Shown in pieces: positions 37,994 to 53,466 of a DNA stretch of 64,000 nt (position 1 is its first letter; every line of letters starts with the position of its first letter). Source of the stretch: Jacaranda mimosifolia (taxonomy: Eukaryota; Streptophyta; Magnoliopsida; Lamiales; Bignoniaceae); contig CM032128.1 in NCBI GenBank assembly GCA_018894105.1, positions 30,527,299 through 30,591,298 of the forward strand, written 5' to 3'. A program made the position numbers and the translations under genes. A model generated the notes under the pieces. It was not told the origin of the DNA and searched no databases. It saw only the letters and a list, made by a program, of their open reading frames with translations.

Positions 37994-38654
37994 TAAGCTA
38001 AATAGAGGGAACGCAATAGCACAAGGGGATATCCATCCATGCCAATGTCAAGGGCCTAGAGGATAAAGCCCATGCCCATTGGGCTAAAGGTCCATGCATG
38101 TTGACCACGGTCCTCTATAATAATAATAATAATAATAATGTCATTCCCATGTATGCACACAGGCAAAAAATTTAAGGGTAAAAATCATTTTTTTTTGTAA
38201 AATATCAAAGATAAATTTATTATTTTTAAAAAAATATTTTTAAAATTTTAATAATATATATATATTATATAATTTTATATGAATTTGAGAAGACTCTAAC
38301 ATTATTAGCCGATCTCCTGAGTCTATCCTTGTTTTCATGGACCAATCCATCTCGTCTTTCAAATCAAATTTCAAGACCTATTTCCTTAGAATTGAGAAGT
38401 GATTGGGAGATCATTTCGAGTTTATTCAATGCAATATCTTCTTATCAAAATTCAAAACTAACAAAAATAAATATGTAAAATTATAGTTATAAAATATCAA
38501 ATTGAAATAATATTTATAATAAAATACTAACTAACAATGTAAAAGTTGACACTTTATATATAAAAATTATTTAATCAATAATTACTTTTATAAATTTAAC
38601 CGTGTCAAAATAATTTAAATTATTATGATAATAGTCCAACCAAATAATGAAAGG

Positions 38655-38862
38655 CTTTGGACATAGAACCGCAAGTCTTAGTAGCAAAGTCAAGAGAATT
38701 GGACAATCATTTTCACAGTGATATCTCTAAGGGATTTTTGTTTTTTTAATTTTTACTTTTATTTTTCGTGATATCTCTAAGTTTCCAATCTTCTGCTTTA
38801 TTTTAGTGGCTTGGCTAATTCTTGTTGAGTTTTGCCACTCCTGGTGAAATGCATAGTGTTTT
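38655..38862 (-). pseudogene. Relic of a NIN-like gene PB1 exon (unit 2)
   Basis: Copy of the relic at 22355-22563 and therefore also similar to the last NLP exon: CATAGAACCGCAAGTCTTAG, CCAATCTTCTGC, GGCTTGGCTAATTCTTG, GAGTTTTGCCA and AATGCATAGTG appear in order. It contains indels and no open frame. Confidence 0.75.
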
Positions 38863-40116
38863 TTTATAAAATGAAAAATAATTTCTTACTCTTTATAAAA
38901 TTCGAACATGCAATCCATCCATTCACAAAAATGAAAAATTCTGAAATGCAAGTTGAAACTTCGCGTAATTATTATGATAAATTTTAAATTCATAATGAAA
39001 GTTGTTTAAAACTCTTACCTAAAAAATGACCTTTTCAAATCTAAATCCCTTCTTCCAAATGTAACGTTACTTGTTTTGTGTATTTTCATTCTTTGAACCT
39101 TCTTTTTTTTTTTTTTTCTCTTTCTTTCTTTCTTTCTTTTTTCTTGTTTTCCTTTTTTCCATTTTCTTTTTTCTTCAATTTGACTATCATTCAATACATT
39201 GTGTTTTAAATGTACTCACATTTAATGAGTTGCATTTGATATATCATATCCTCAGTTAAATAAGTCATATTGTCAAATGAATAAGTTATGTATGTCGTCA
39301 TTTTTAACACAGCACGTGGTGCGTTGATTTCAATCCACACGACAATAATATACGATAGCATGGCATGTTGCCTTCATCTCATGAGACATCAATATTTCAT
39401 TTTTATTATTATTAGAAAGTACAATTAAACCTTCTTTATTCAAATGAATAACTTTTTATAAACAATAAAAAATTATGTATTTTAATATCCAACAAAAATC
39501 GGTAAATTTTAAAATATACCTTCTAGAGTTTACACTCCTTACCAAACACTTTGCTTCAATTCCATCTGAAATCGACCAACAAACAACCATTGCCAAACAA
39601 ATCTTCAAATCTGCCGACCCAAAAAATTCTATCTTAAAATGATATACATTTAAATTACTTTATTCTACCACGATGTTTCCAAAACAAAATTCGATTGACT
39701 TTGATTGAGAATTAAATATATTTATTTAAATAAAAAATATATGGTTGAGACAAATAATCGGGATAAGATCATTCAAAATATTCTAAAATAATAGACATAT
39801 CTTATTAAAACCTTAGGAAAATCATTTGATGGGTTTATTCTAATCCCCCGCCATCCAAGTTTAGGGATTTTGGCTTGTTCAAGTGGTTTGACTCCAATAA
39901 ACAATGTTCGAAAAAACAATGCTTTGCCCATTTGAACCTCCTTGACGATTGGATCATACAACACTTAACATCCTTTAAAATGATACCATAGTTGTCATTT
40001 TATTTTTTAATTATATAGTTTTCATTTAGTTAATTTTCTATCAATTTAAAATTTGAAGGAGACATGTAACATTACTGGGATGTTGAATAGTAAGGACAAG
40101 CAGTGCCTTCTCACTA

Positions 40117-40475
40117 AGCATGCCAATGGATCTGAATAAATTAAATCCTCTCCCTGGATCCGCCCCTAATTGAGTGGGTTAGGAATTAAATAAACAGGTT
40201 TTAGGATGAGTCACTGTTATTAGAAATTTATTATATATTAGATTATAATTATATATATATATTGTGTGTATGTTTATCTTAACCAATTTTAAAATATATA
40301 TGAGTTGTACAATTATATATTTTAATAAAAAAAAAGATTTAATGTGTTGAACCAACGTGTTAGGAGTCTAAAGTGGGGGCGAAGCAAGGCAGGTTTGGTT
40401 TAAAAGAGAATGCGGGGCGGGGCAGATTTCAGGTTCTGCCAAACCAGCCCCATACTAGCCCCGTTGCCATCCCTA
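40117..40475. mobile_element. hAT-like non-autonomous element, only in unit 2
   Basis: Flanked by the direct repeat CTTCTCACTA at 40107-40116 and 40476-40485. The right end, inverted, reads GTAGGGATGGCAACGGGGC, close to the end of the element at 7841-8357. Unit 1 has an uninterrupted TTTCTCACTCCTTGCTA near 24211. An ORF from 40373 is a by-product. Confidence 0.75.
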
Positions 40476-40610
40476 CTTCTCACTACCTGCTAATCGGCTC
40501 AGTTATATTTCAACTTGAGCTCAAGCTATATAATGAGCTGAGTTTGAGCCTTAACTCAATTGTTTAACAGCTTACAAGTCAATTCACGACCTTTTTTTTT
40601 TTTTTTTTTT

Positions 40611-41387
40611 TTTTTAATATTTGTATATATTAATTAAATAATTATTATATGTATTAATAATTTACTTTTTTTAAAATATTTTCTATAAATTAATTAAATG
40701 ACTATTTATGTTAATAATGTATTTTTTTATTTTAAATATTTTATATATAATATTACATAATTATTATATATTAATGATTAAATATTTTATTGAGTTGAGT
40801 TCAAGCTCAACTAATATCAAGTTCATGAACTCGAGCTCAAACATGCAAATTTTGGTGAGCTTGACTCCTTATCTCGTGAAGAAATATTGATCCTTATTCC
40901 TATTAATTTTTGGGGTATGGGGAGTGAGTACTCACTTTGGGAGAATAAATCCTTGGATATTTATGAATGCTTATTAACAAATTAAATTTTTTTAAAAATT
41001 CTAAAAAATTATTTAATTAAACTTTATAAATTATAAATTCAAATTTTAAATTAAACTTCAAAGTTATATCTACCCAAACCATATGCATATGAAGGATTTT
41101 TTGAAATTCAAATTTCAAGCTTCACATTTATACAATTAAGCGGATTGACCACTCGAATTTTATAAAACTTTAATTCAAATAAATTTATCTAATCATGTAA
41201 TTAATTAAATCTTGTTTGTCTTAATTTACTACTGTATTATGGGCCAGATGGTTTTATCACGATCCACATGCGACTCTCAATAGTCAATATACAATTCCAC
41301 AGATATTCAGCCACTCGTTACAAGCTAATACAAACCCTCTTCCTCATACTCACTGTGTGAATTTGTCGGCGATTTTTCTTCCCATTA
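40611..41387. other. AT-rich intergenic and GSNOR promoter region
   Basis: No gene. A long T run lies at 40591-40615, and blocks rich in GAGCTCAA words occur near 40795-40860. The part nearest the gene (41220-41387) contains ATGGGCC (41239-41245), a site II-like element common in housekeeping promoters, but no obvious TATA box. Transcription start is not determinable by eye. Confidence 0.45.
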
Positions 41388-44803
<3,416 letters not shown>

Positions 44804-45654
44804 TGTGATGAGATTTTGCCTTGTATGGTTAATTACATGTTTCGCTGCAGACACAAACCTTTTCTTTTCGCTTGTCCCTTACAAGAAACCATGGGAACTC
44901 CTCTTCCCGGATATTATCTGATCTTATGGTACTTTTGTGTTCAATATGTTACTTCTTGTTTGTTTGGTTCATGCTTTGTGCAAGTTGCTACTGCCTTCTT
45001 GAATAATTATATCACTATATCATCTTCAAAAGTTTGCTTGGATTGATTTCGGTTTTCTGTTTTACACAAATACCTTCAGAAAGAGTGCTGATGGTGATTA
45101 ATCAGGTATACCATCAACCAACCTTAAAATGTAGCTCTCAAAACTTCAATTTCTTGAATATTTGGTAAGGGAAAGCCTTCAATTTGGTGAATCTTTTTTC
45201 TTTTTTCTTTTTCCTTTTTCTTGTTTGTTTTTTGTTGTTGTTGTTGTTGTTTCTCGTATTGTATATGGTTAGGCAAATCTAGTAAGGTGATCCTTCTTTT
45301 ACTCTAATTTAAAATCAGGAAAACAAGTTGTTTTAATTTCTGACCTCAAGCTTGATTTAAGAGGATCTAATAAGTCAAGCCTTAATTGGTTCTTGAAAAG
45401 TAAGTTTGTCGAGCTCAACCTGAGTTCATAACATTTCGTAACGTGAAACATCAATTCGCACTATTCTAATGGTCGCTCTCTACATGCCCTCCATACAGCC
45501 TAGCAGCACGAAAAGGAAACTAAGATACTGTATAAACTAACAAAACACAGGTACCGTTTGACCCCATCAAAATTGAATAGCGAAATCCCAGAGCATTGAA
45601 GTACATTTACAGGGATCACCGTTGTCTTCCCCCACAAACCCACAAAAAACTAAA
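44804..45654. other. 3' flank of GSNOR1, no gene
   Basis: The first few hundred bases will include the 3' UTR. A (TTG)n microsatellite lies at about 45231-45250. The 44816-45046 ORF runs through this UTR and has no family resemblance. Confidence 0.6.
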
Positions 45655-47361
45655 GGCTATGTTCTTTAGCTTTTGGGTGTTTTTTGGAAAATATTTTGGG
45701 AGAATGGATTTTTGGGAAAAAATTTGGAGAATGTGCTGAGTGTTCTTTTGTGTTTTGGGAAAACATGAAAAATGAATTGAAAATGAGTTGTTTGTTCTTT
45801 TGTATTTTGGAGGGGAACAAATTTTATTGTAGATGTCAAATCAATTGATTTTTTGTTCGGTTTATAGGATAAAAGTGATTTTTTTTATTGTGTGTATATT
45901 TATAGTTGGATGACGTGTGTTTATATTTATGTGAGTAATAATGATTGATATATCGTTGTAATAAAATGATGTGATTTAATTGGTGAATTATTTTAAAATT
46001 TATATTTTTATAAATTTAACATTAGTAAATGATTTATTATTTGGAAGAAAATATTTAGTACTAAATATTAATTATTTACGAAATCATAACTATATCTTAA
46101 ATATAAAAAATCGACTTACATCATAATTATTAATATTGGCTTATATATAAAAAAATAATTATTGTACATTAATTATAAATTAATTAATTACTATTTATTA
46201 AATAAAAATCTAATTGTCTAACTATTTATTATTTATGATTCATGTACAAATAAACTTAGTTATTGATTTAAATAAAATAATTTATTTAATAATTTATATA
46301 TATAATACTTAATAACAAATTAACAATTCATCAAATTAAATAAATAAATAATTTTATATTCTATGAAAATAAGTCATCTTAAATTATTTATTAAACAAAT
46401 AAATATATTATAATTATACATGAAATAAGAAACATAATTAATATATAAATAAAGTTAATTAAATAATTAAATAATTAAATAAATTAATTTAATTAATTCA
46501 ATATGTTATTAATTACTTTAACTCATCATTTTTTTTATTTATACACACGCACATCAAGAGTCCGTTAGGGCTCGAACCCCTGATCTCTCACATTATGTGG
46601 GAGACTTATACTGTTGGGCCACAAGCCACTCGGTACTTTAACTCATCATTTGATTAATTTTAACTTAAATTTAATTAATTTTTTTGACAATTACTTTAAT
46701 TTTCTTAATATTAACTTAATAAACATAATAGATTATTAAATAAATAAATATCACACTATAATTAAAATTTTCATTTTAATTTTAAATAAATGTAAAGATT
46801 AATATTTAATGAAAATTACTTTTTTGAAGAAGATTTATTTATTTATTTATTATATCAAATTAAAACATCTTAAGTTATTTATTAAATAAATTAATGTAAT
46901 ATTTAATTAATACATTAAATATTAAATATAATTAACACATTATTTAATTAATAAGCAATTTAATACTTTATTTAGTAAATAAATTATTTAATAATAATAT
47001 AAATAATATTTAATTAAACTTAATTAATTTTTTGACAATTAATTTAATTAAATTTGTAAACATGAATTTTAAAATTTTATAATTAGTAAAATTTTAATAT
47101 TTTCATATATGTATGTATGTATATATATTTATGAATGAATGAAGTAAGAAAGTGATAAATGAATGAATGATGTGAAAGGTAGAGTGAGAAAATGAGGGAA
47201 TAGGTATGATTTGTAGAGTGTAAGATATTTTAAGATTGTTTTGGAAGGAATTTTTTGGGTAAAATTTGTGTTTTGAGAAAATAATTGGAGAATGTGTCCA
47301 TTTTTTGTATTTGTTCTGGGAATTCGAAAATATTTTGGAAAAATGCTAAAGAACAAGCCCC
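45655..47361. mobile_element. Large TIR element without coding capacity
   Basis: Left end GGCTATGTTCTTTAGC..TTTTGGAAAATATTTT and inverted right end GGGGCTTGTTCTTTAGC..TTTCCAAAATATTTTC form long terminal inverted repeats around an extremely AT-rich core. The target duplication is uncertain. A SINE has inserted into it (46531-46633). It may be a non-autonomous Mutator- or hAT-type element. Confidence 0.65.
46531..46633 (-). mobile_element. Short tRNA-derived SINE
   Basis: 103 bases flanked by the exact 17-bp target duplication TACTTTAACTCATCATT (46514-46530 and 46634-46650). On the minus strand it starts CCGAGTGGCTTGTGGCCC (box A-like) and has a box B GGTTCGAGCCC about 50 bases in. It ends in ATAAATAAAAAAAA, the A-tail expected of LINE-mobilised RNA. 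It is not a tRNA gene because no acceptor stem can pair. Confidence 0.85.
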
Positions 47362-48221
47362 AAAAATCTGTCCTAATTCCTACTCTAGCAGTTACAGGCA
47401 CTAGATCCAATGTCGGGAACAATCTTAAATTTGCCAATTGAGAATGCTAAAGTACAAGACTAAAATATGTTCGAACAGACGCAGATAATTTTGTCTCTGG
47501 GCAATTTTTCAAGGGCACAGCAGGAAATACAAGGACAAATGCACTTAAAGATCGAGTTATTCCAGAGCTGAAGATAAATAAGCACATTAGATGGGTGTCA
47601 GAAAGCAACTCATACACAAAAACAAATTCCACATGAAATGTCTTCGTCAACAAATTCGGTTCACCCAATAAAATGAGACGATATTTTATTGCTGACACCC
47701 ATATAGGTGCATAATAACATTTGCAAGTCAAAACCAGTCAGTATCATGCCAGAACATCTTGCATGATGGCCACAAGCATTCAATTATTATACTAGCATAC
47801 AATATAGGATGGAAGGCAACACATATTACATATAATTTTAGGTCTCATCTTGATGTTTGAGATATTCTTGGCTTTCGTTTCATTTTATTCTTTAATTTAT
47901 CTTTCTTTCTTTTTTCCGGGGGAGGTGGGGTGCCTGTTTTACCACAACCTGCCGATGTACTTTGCCAACAATGCAACCGGGGAGTAAAAAACTTGCAGAT
48001 GAGAGCAGAAAGTTCTCGCAAAACCATCATAGCAAAAATGAACATGGGGACAAAGAGTTAAAAACAGCAGCTGAGAGAAAAAGCAAACAATTGTTACATA
48101 GATAACCAACTTCAGAATAAAACACACAGTTCAGAAGAAGTTCCAGGTGAGGATGAGAGACAATTCAGTGACAAAGTGTGCATCTTCCTATATAAAGGGG
48201 AGGAGGAGGTAGAAGGAGCAC
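47362..48221. other. Non-repetitive sequence of unclear role
   Basis: Base composition is more balanced than the flanks. Minus ORFs of 60-100 codons occur (47447-47731 and others) but none resembles a known family. It could be the distal transcribed region of the minus-strand gene at 50291-53466, but I have no direct evidence. Confidence 0.35.
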
Positions 48222-48332
48222 CTTTGAATACAATAACTCATGCTGGCCAGTGATAGTTTCAATGCCGACCATCTTGCACTTGAGCTTTTGTTCTAAGCCA
48301 GCCTCAATCTGTACTGGATTGCTTGCATAAAT
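48222..48332 (-). other. Candidate orphan exon
   Basis: An open stretch of exactly 37 codons (IYASNPVQIEAG...HELLYSK) is flanked by AG upstream and GT downstream on the minus strand. It does not join in frame to the alternative donor at the end of the upstream gene's last exon, so it may be untranslated, a separate small gene, or chance. Confidence 0.25.
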
Positions 48333-49510
48333 CTACACACAGTCGCACTAAAGTGCAGCAGTGTAATTTAACAGCACAAAGGCTGCAATGAAGAGCAGGA
48401 CGCAATATACAGAATGAACTGACAGTAGATAGTTCTAAAAACTGAGCTACAAATGCTGGTGCAAGAGTCACAATTTATTCAGTAGCTACTTATCGGCCCC
48501 CATAAAGTTTCAACTACTTACCAATTGAAATAAATTTTCGATCCCTAAAGAATCTTGAAAGCTGCAACTTAGCAATATTGATTTATCCATTGCCCAAAAA
48601 CACAATCTATGTTTATTTGCACTACCATGTCTAAGAAGCTTACATGGATGATGCAATTCCTGTCTATAAAGAGGAGGCACTGCTAAACCATTTATATGAT
48701 TCCTCTGTTTTTGCATTACAAGTAACTGCAACCACTCAGAAAATATCATCTGACTGGCTATCCATCGTCATTCATAAGGCACTTGGATGGGCTAATACAA
48801 AAGTTTTCTCTTCATGCTTGAACATCAAAATATCCACTCCAGTGCAAGTTACGTAGCAAAGTCCAACGCACATATCCATAACAAATTAATGACACAATCA
48901 TTTGGTGATTTATTTCCTAGATTAGAAGGAACTTTTTCTTATTTATTTACATATTTGTTTATAAGTTTTATTTGCTGTCGTAAGTTAGGATGCAAATTTT
49001 ATTTTGACTAAACTATTAGTAAAGGTAACAAAACTCTTGATAAGCTCTAAAATGGGATATATGTGAAATAAATCAGGACATAAACCTGCAAAAGAAATCC
49101 TAAAACAGTATTGAGGAATGGATATTAGAGATTTCATTTTTCTACATATTTCCATAAATAAATAAATTTTGTTATTAGTAATGAACCTTTTTGACCTAGT
49201 TCCAGATATCATGATGCAGAATGGCAGATAAAATAACCAAATGATTTATTCTGTTCCTAAAATTCCATATTGTTACTAATAAATAATAATAAACTTTGGA
49301 GTGCATGCTGTACTCAAGAAAAACTTCAAAGTATCATTTAGAATAAAATGTATGTGTTCTTGTAAGTTAGTGAAAGAGAAATATCTGCAGTCTAAAGCTC
49401 CTTTCCAGGAGCTTGAGACCAAAATTCATATACACTAGAAAAGCAATCAATTACTAGAATCACAGCACAACTTACACATTTCTAAATAAAATGAATAAAC
49501 ACTTTACCAA
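48333..49510. other. Non-coding stretch downstream of the RIN13-like gene
   Basis: No exon-like frame with family resemblance. ORFs of 65-79 codons on both strands overlap and look random. Confidence 0.4.
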
Positions 49511-49880
49511 GGCTTTCTTCTGTGCAAAAATTCGACCAGGAAGCAATTTGTGCTGTTAGTATAAAGAAAGAGAACAAAAACAAAACTCAACCAAACACTT
49601 TTAAGATAAAAAAAAACTTGAATTTCCATCCGAAGCCATATATTTCACACCATCCACGAAAACTTATAAATCAAAAGACTACCTGCATCTAGAGAAGCAG
49701 GTCAGGTAAGAACAGATTCATACCAGGAGACAGGAATTTCCAAAGCTCCTGATGAAAAACAGATTCTCAAACATCAAACTGTCGAACTGAGCGTCCCATA
49801 AGGATTTATACTTCATTGAACTTGGTAATCATTATCATCCAAATTATGTGCTGGACCTAAACTTACATTGGCGGAAAATG
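49511..49880 (-). pseudogene. Decayed tandem copy of the RIN13-like last exon
   Basis: Aligns with 50143-50522 over the 3' coding end and flank. Shared words are CCAGGAGACA(T)AGGAATTTCC, GATTCTC(A/G)AACATC, AACTGTC(G/A)AACTGA and ACTTTCTTCTGT. In the minus frame QFDSLMFEN corresponds to QFDSWMFEN of the gene, but a stop upstream and indels break the rest. The repeat offset is about 620-640 bases. Confidence 0.75.
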
Positions 49881-50290
49881 TCCAGTGACAATTTAGAATA
49901 AAAGTTACTTCTTTTATTGTCAAGATTACAGTATAAGCACATGATTTAAAACATTCTTCATAGTTTTCCTATGTTTGGACCTTGCGCTCCTCTCCGTGAC
50001 CACGAATGACTACTTCTGTACGCACCAAGCTAGAATAAACTAAATAAAACAGTTCCAATTAAAAGTGAATTAAGTAACTAGAACAATAAGAGATTTAGAT
50101 CTTAGAATTTTTTCTTTCAAAGAAGGAAAATCTTCAGACAGACTTTCTTCTGTACAGGTAACCTCAATAAGAGGCACTTTGTGCACTTAGCTTACAAAAA
50201 GAGTAAACCCAAAGAAAATCAACCAAACTAGTCTACAATCATCAACATAGATTTCCTTCCCAAGCCTTATGTTCACATCATCACAACAAA

Positions 50291-53200
50291 TTAAATATCA
50301 AACAGGGTACCTGTCTCTATAGAAGTGGGTTCAGGTGAGTAAGCATTCCAAACAGGAGACATAGGAATTTCCCAGGATCCTGGTAAAGAATGATTCTCGA
50401 ACATCCAACTGTCAAACTGAAAGTCCACTGACTCAGGTTTCTTACTTCCAGGAAACTGGCAATCAGTATCACTTATTAGGGAGGAATTATCTTCTAGTAC
50501 TACACATTCCAGATGGAAATTGTCTGCAAGTGGTGTACTTAGATGATTAACGCCCTTTGTTGTACCTTGCAATTGAGACTTATCAGTTAGTTCAGCGCTT
50601 TGACTTTGGGAAACCTCTGTATAAATCTGCTGATTGCCATGGCTGAGAGAGGAATCCAATGTGCAGCCAAAATCTGTTGGAATCACATCTATACCATTTT
50701 GAGTGTGATTCCCTTGCTGGAAATCATTTTGGCCATCAATTACTAAGGAAATAGGATTGTTATGTGCTTGAGGTTGAGAACATTGATTCTCAAAGTTATT
50801 ACCCAAATCGGGATTGGAGGAAATCATGGATCTTGAGTGCAGTTCAATTCCAAAAGCATTGCTTTTGCCAGCATCTGACTGGTAGGATGCAATGGGCTGA
50901 TATGGAACAGGACTGTTCTGAAATACAGCATGGGGCTGGGGTAGAACCAACTTCCTGAAGTTTGCCACACTAGGTTGAGATGCTATCTGGGGTTGTGAAG
51001 GCACTGCACTGACAAAGTTGCTGTTTGCATATGGTTGAGAAGGCGTTTGAGATTGGCACTGTATTGGATCTCTAATTAGGCAGCTTGAGTATGGCCGGGA
51101 GGGCATTCGAGGTTGAGAAGGTATGTAGTTTGCAGATTGAACATTCATGCTCTGTGAAGTAGATAATGTGGGCTGGGATAAAACAGAATGAGCAGTGTGA
51201 CTTCCAATATTACGCTGATTTGAGCCATACCGTCCATTCATCAAAGGAGACTGGAATGCATGACACCTCTTTAGAGATGGGTCTCTAGACAATTGAGAGC
51301 CACACACCTGTCTATTATTAGGTGAAGCCCCAATTGTTCCTGGCCGCTTGAAGACTGCATGCGTCGGAAAGGACTGAGCACTTCGGCTCCCTGCATTATG
51401 GCTTTTATCCCTTGAGGCAGCATTGTTATTACATGTAGGGTGTGCCTGTGGCGAGACAAACTGTGATTGAGGTTTATTTCTGGGAACAATACGTTCAGCT
51501 GGGTGGATTCTGCGTTGATTGACAGCATTTGACACACTAACATTGGATGGCATATAATAAGAATGTATTGTGACGGGACGTAAGCCCTGATTCTGCATCA
51601 AAGAGTTGGGATGTGCAGGAGCTAGTGCTGGAACTTGAGTTGCCTGGATAGGTTCTTGTAAAAGAGAAGTATGACTATTACTAGGAATAACTGGAACAGG
51701 CTTTTCACCTTTCTTCATACGTTTCCGCTCAGCTCTCCAGTATTCCTCCTTATCGCTAGCATGACAATGATCTATACAAGAAGTGCCGGTGCCCCAACGG
51801 GAACATGGAGCCAGTGAGTCACAAACATAACAGTGACACTGCAATTAAGAAACTTATGAATCAAGATGGCAGCTGTTTACTTCACAATTGACATATCAAA
51901 GGAGATCAAAATAAGAAAAATTACCTGGCCACAGTGGACCTCATGCGCCGTAGAAGCAAACAGAAATTTAGCACAAAGATGCCGTGGGTGAGGAAAGTCT
52001 CTGCATGCAACCTATGATGCAAAGAGAAAAAGGACCTATTTGATTTTAACCACAGTCTGCAAAGATGAAGCAAAAAAGGACAATCTAATATTTTTGTAAG
52101 ACACAAGGGGGTCAGACACCAATTGTCAAATATACATATCATATCAAATACCAAATAAAAATCATGTAAACACATAAATCATGCATTGAAGTCTACAAAA
52201 TCACAACAACAATAGCCGAATCTGAAAGAAGTAATAAGTACAAAAAAATTCATTTAATTTGATTTACAATTTGGAGGGGGAAAAAAAAAAATATATATAT
52301 ATATATATGCTTCCACAAGCTGTAGTTCTTAGACGTATAGTGATGCTGGAGTAAAATAAAACCTAATCAGCATAAATGGATAGTCGTTAAATATCCACAT
52401 TCGTAACTATAATTCAATGGCTGAGTTGATAAAGTGGCAGCTACTTGATAGGCTCCCAATACAAAATGATTTTCACTTAGAGATCAACTTCTGCAACTGC
52501 AAATACACACACTGACTGGGATGAACCCAGAAATTCCCTGATTGTCACCAATTGAATGTTAGTACAAACAAAAAATATTTCAACCTGTAGAGACTTATCC
52601 CATTCTTAATACAATCAATTATAGACTATTTAAAAATAGAAAATCAACTTTGTACAATTTTCCTCCAGATTTCATCATCTTAAAATCTAAGGCATAAATA
52701 TGAAGCTTTGTAAGATGCAAAATATCCATAAATCACAGAAAGAACAAGAGGACATAAAATTGAGAACTCTCCTACCAATCCACCTGGGAAAAAAAAAACA
52801 AAGGGAAGAAGGGGAAAACTCATATGAAACAAATATATAATAAACACATATGCAAAGCAAAATATTATATCCTGGCATGTATAACAGGCAAAATTATATC
52901 AATAATTAAAATAAACTACTAATCATGATAAACACGGGTGTCAGAAAGCAACAGCCTTAAGCGATTATCAAAGGCACATATCAGCTTTGGTACAAAAAAA
53001 TCAATATCACAATACAAAAGTCTTAACTTGGTAAAGAGGAAAAATTCATTACCTCACCCTTCTCGCCAATAATTTCCAAATCATCTTCATCCTCATCTCC
53101 CCTACCATTCACCACCACCACCACTGGCTTATCCGGCTTATTCGGCTTATCCGGGTCACCATCCAAAACCACACAATCATCATCACCACCCTCATCACTA

Positions 53201-53466
53201 ACAGCTTTACTGGATGGCCTCGGAGACTCCAATCTTGATTTCTTGGGGGGGTTTGGTGGCACCTCACTCACCACCACCACTTCATCAGAATCGTCATCCT
53301 TATTTTCACCCACCTCAACCAAAAGCTTGGACAACCAATCATAATCTTCCCCATCGCCAAATTGACCAACACCTATGCCATGGTCCCGGCCATTTCTTGT
53401 GTCACCAAAACCTGCATCCTCATCGGAGCTTATCTCAAGTATCAACGGGCTCGAATTTTCTTCCAT
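50291..53466 (-). CDS. RIN13: RPM1-interacting protein 13-like (RIN13-like), three exons
   Basis: Minus-strand exons are 53466-53053, 52011-51925 and 51838-50291. GT-AG introns fall between codons (phase 0), giving about 682 residues. Residues 1-138 are acidic, with hydrophobic-acidic patches LILEISSDED, EVVVVSEV, CVVLDGD and LEIIGEK. Residues 139-205 form a Cys/His-rich block (FPHPRHLCAKF, HEVHCGQCHCYVCD, WGTGTSCIDHCHASDKE) that could bind zinc. The remainder is rich in Ser, Gln, Pro and Asn with PSQP-type repeats (PSQPRMPSRPY, PSQPYAN, PSQPQIASQP) and is probably disordered. It ends SPEPTSIETGTLFDI. From memory the Cys/His block matches plant proteins annotated RPM1-interacting protein 13, a partner of the RPM1 immune receptor in Arabidopsis; I could not run a search. 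The first ATG in the exon is used. A decayed copy of the last exon lies downstream. Confidence 0.8.

Larger units (their letters stand above)
34365..40610. repeat. Segmental duplication, unit 2
   Basis: Colinear with 8641-24400 (see the anchors there). Besides two unit-specific insertions (34671-34941, 40117-40475) it contains AT-rich intergenic DNA, shared MITEs and one NLP exon relic. It lacks copia-2 and the MITE 21720-21997, so those arrived in unit 1 after the duplication. No intact gene is inside. Confidence 0.9.

Noticed and set aside
46555..46633. tRNA gene on the minus strand (GGTTCGAGCCC T-loop-like)
   Set aside because: There is no pairing acceptor stem, and the body has an A-tail and a 17-bp target duplication, so it is a SINE.
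48222..48332. Additional coding exon of the RIN13-like gene
   Set aside because: Splicing from the possible donor after IETG leaves the wrong phase, so I list it only as an orphan candidate.
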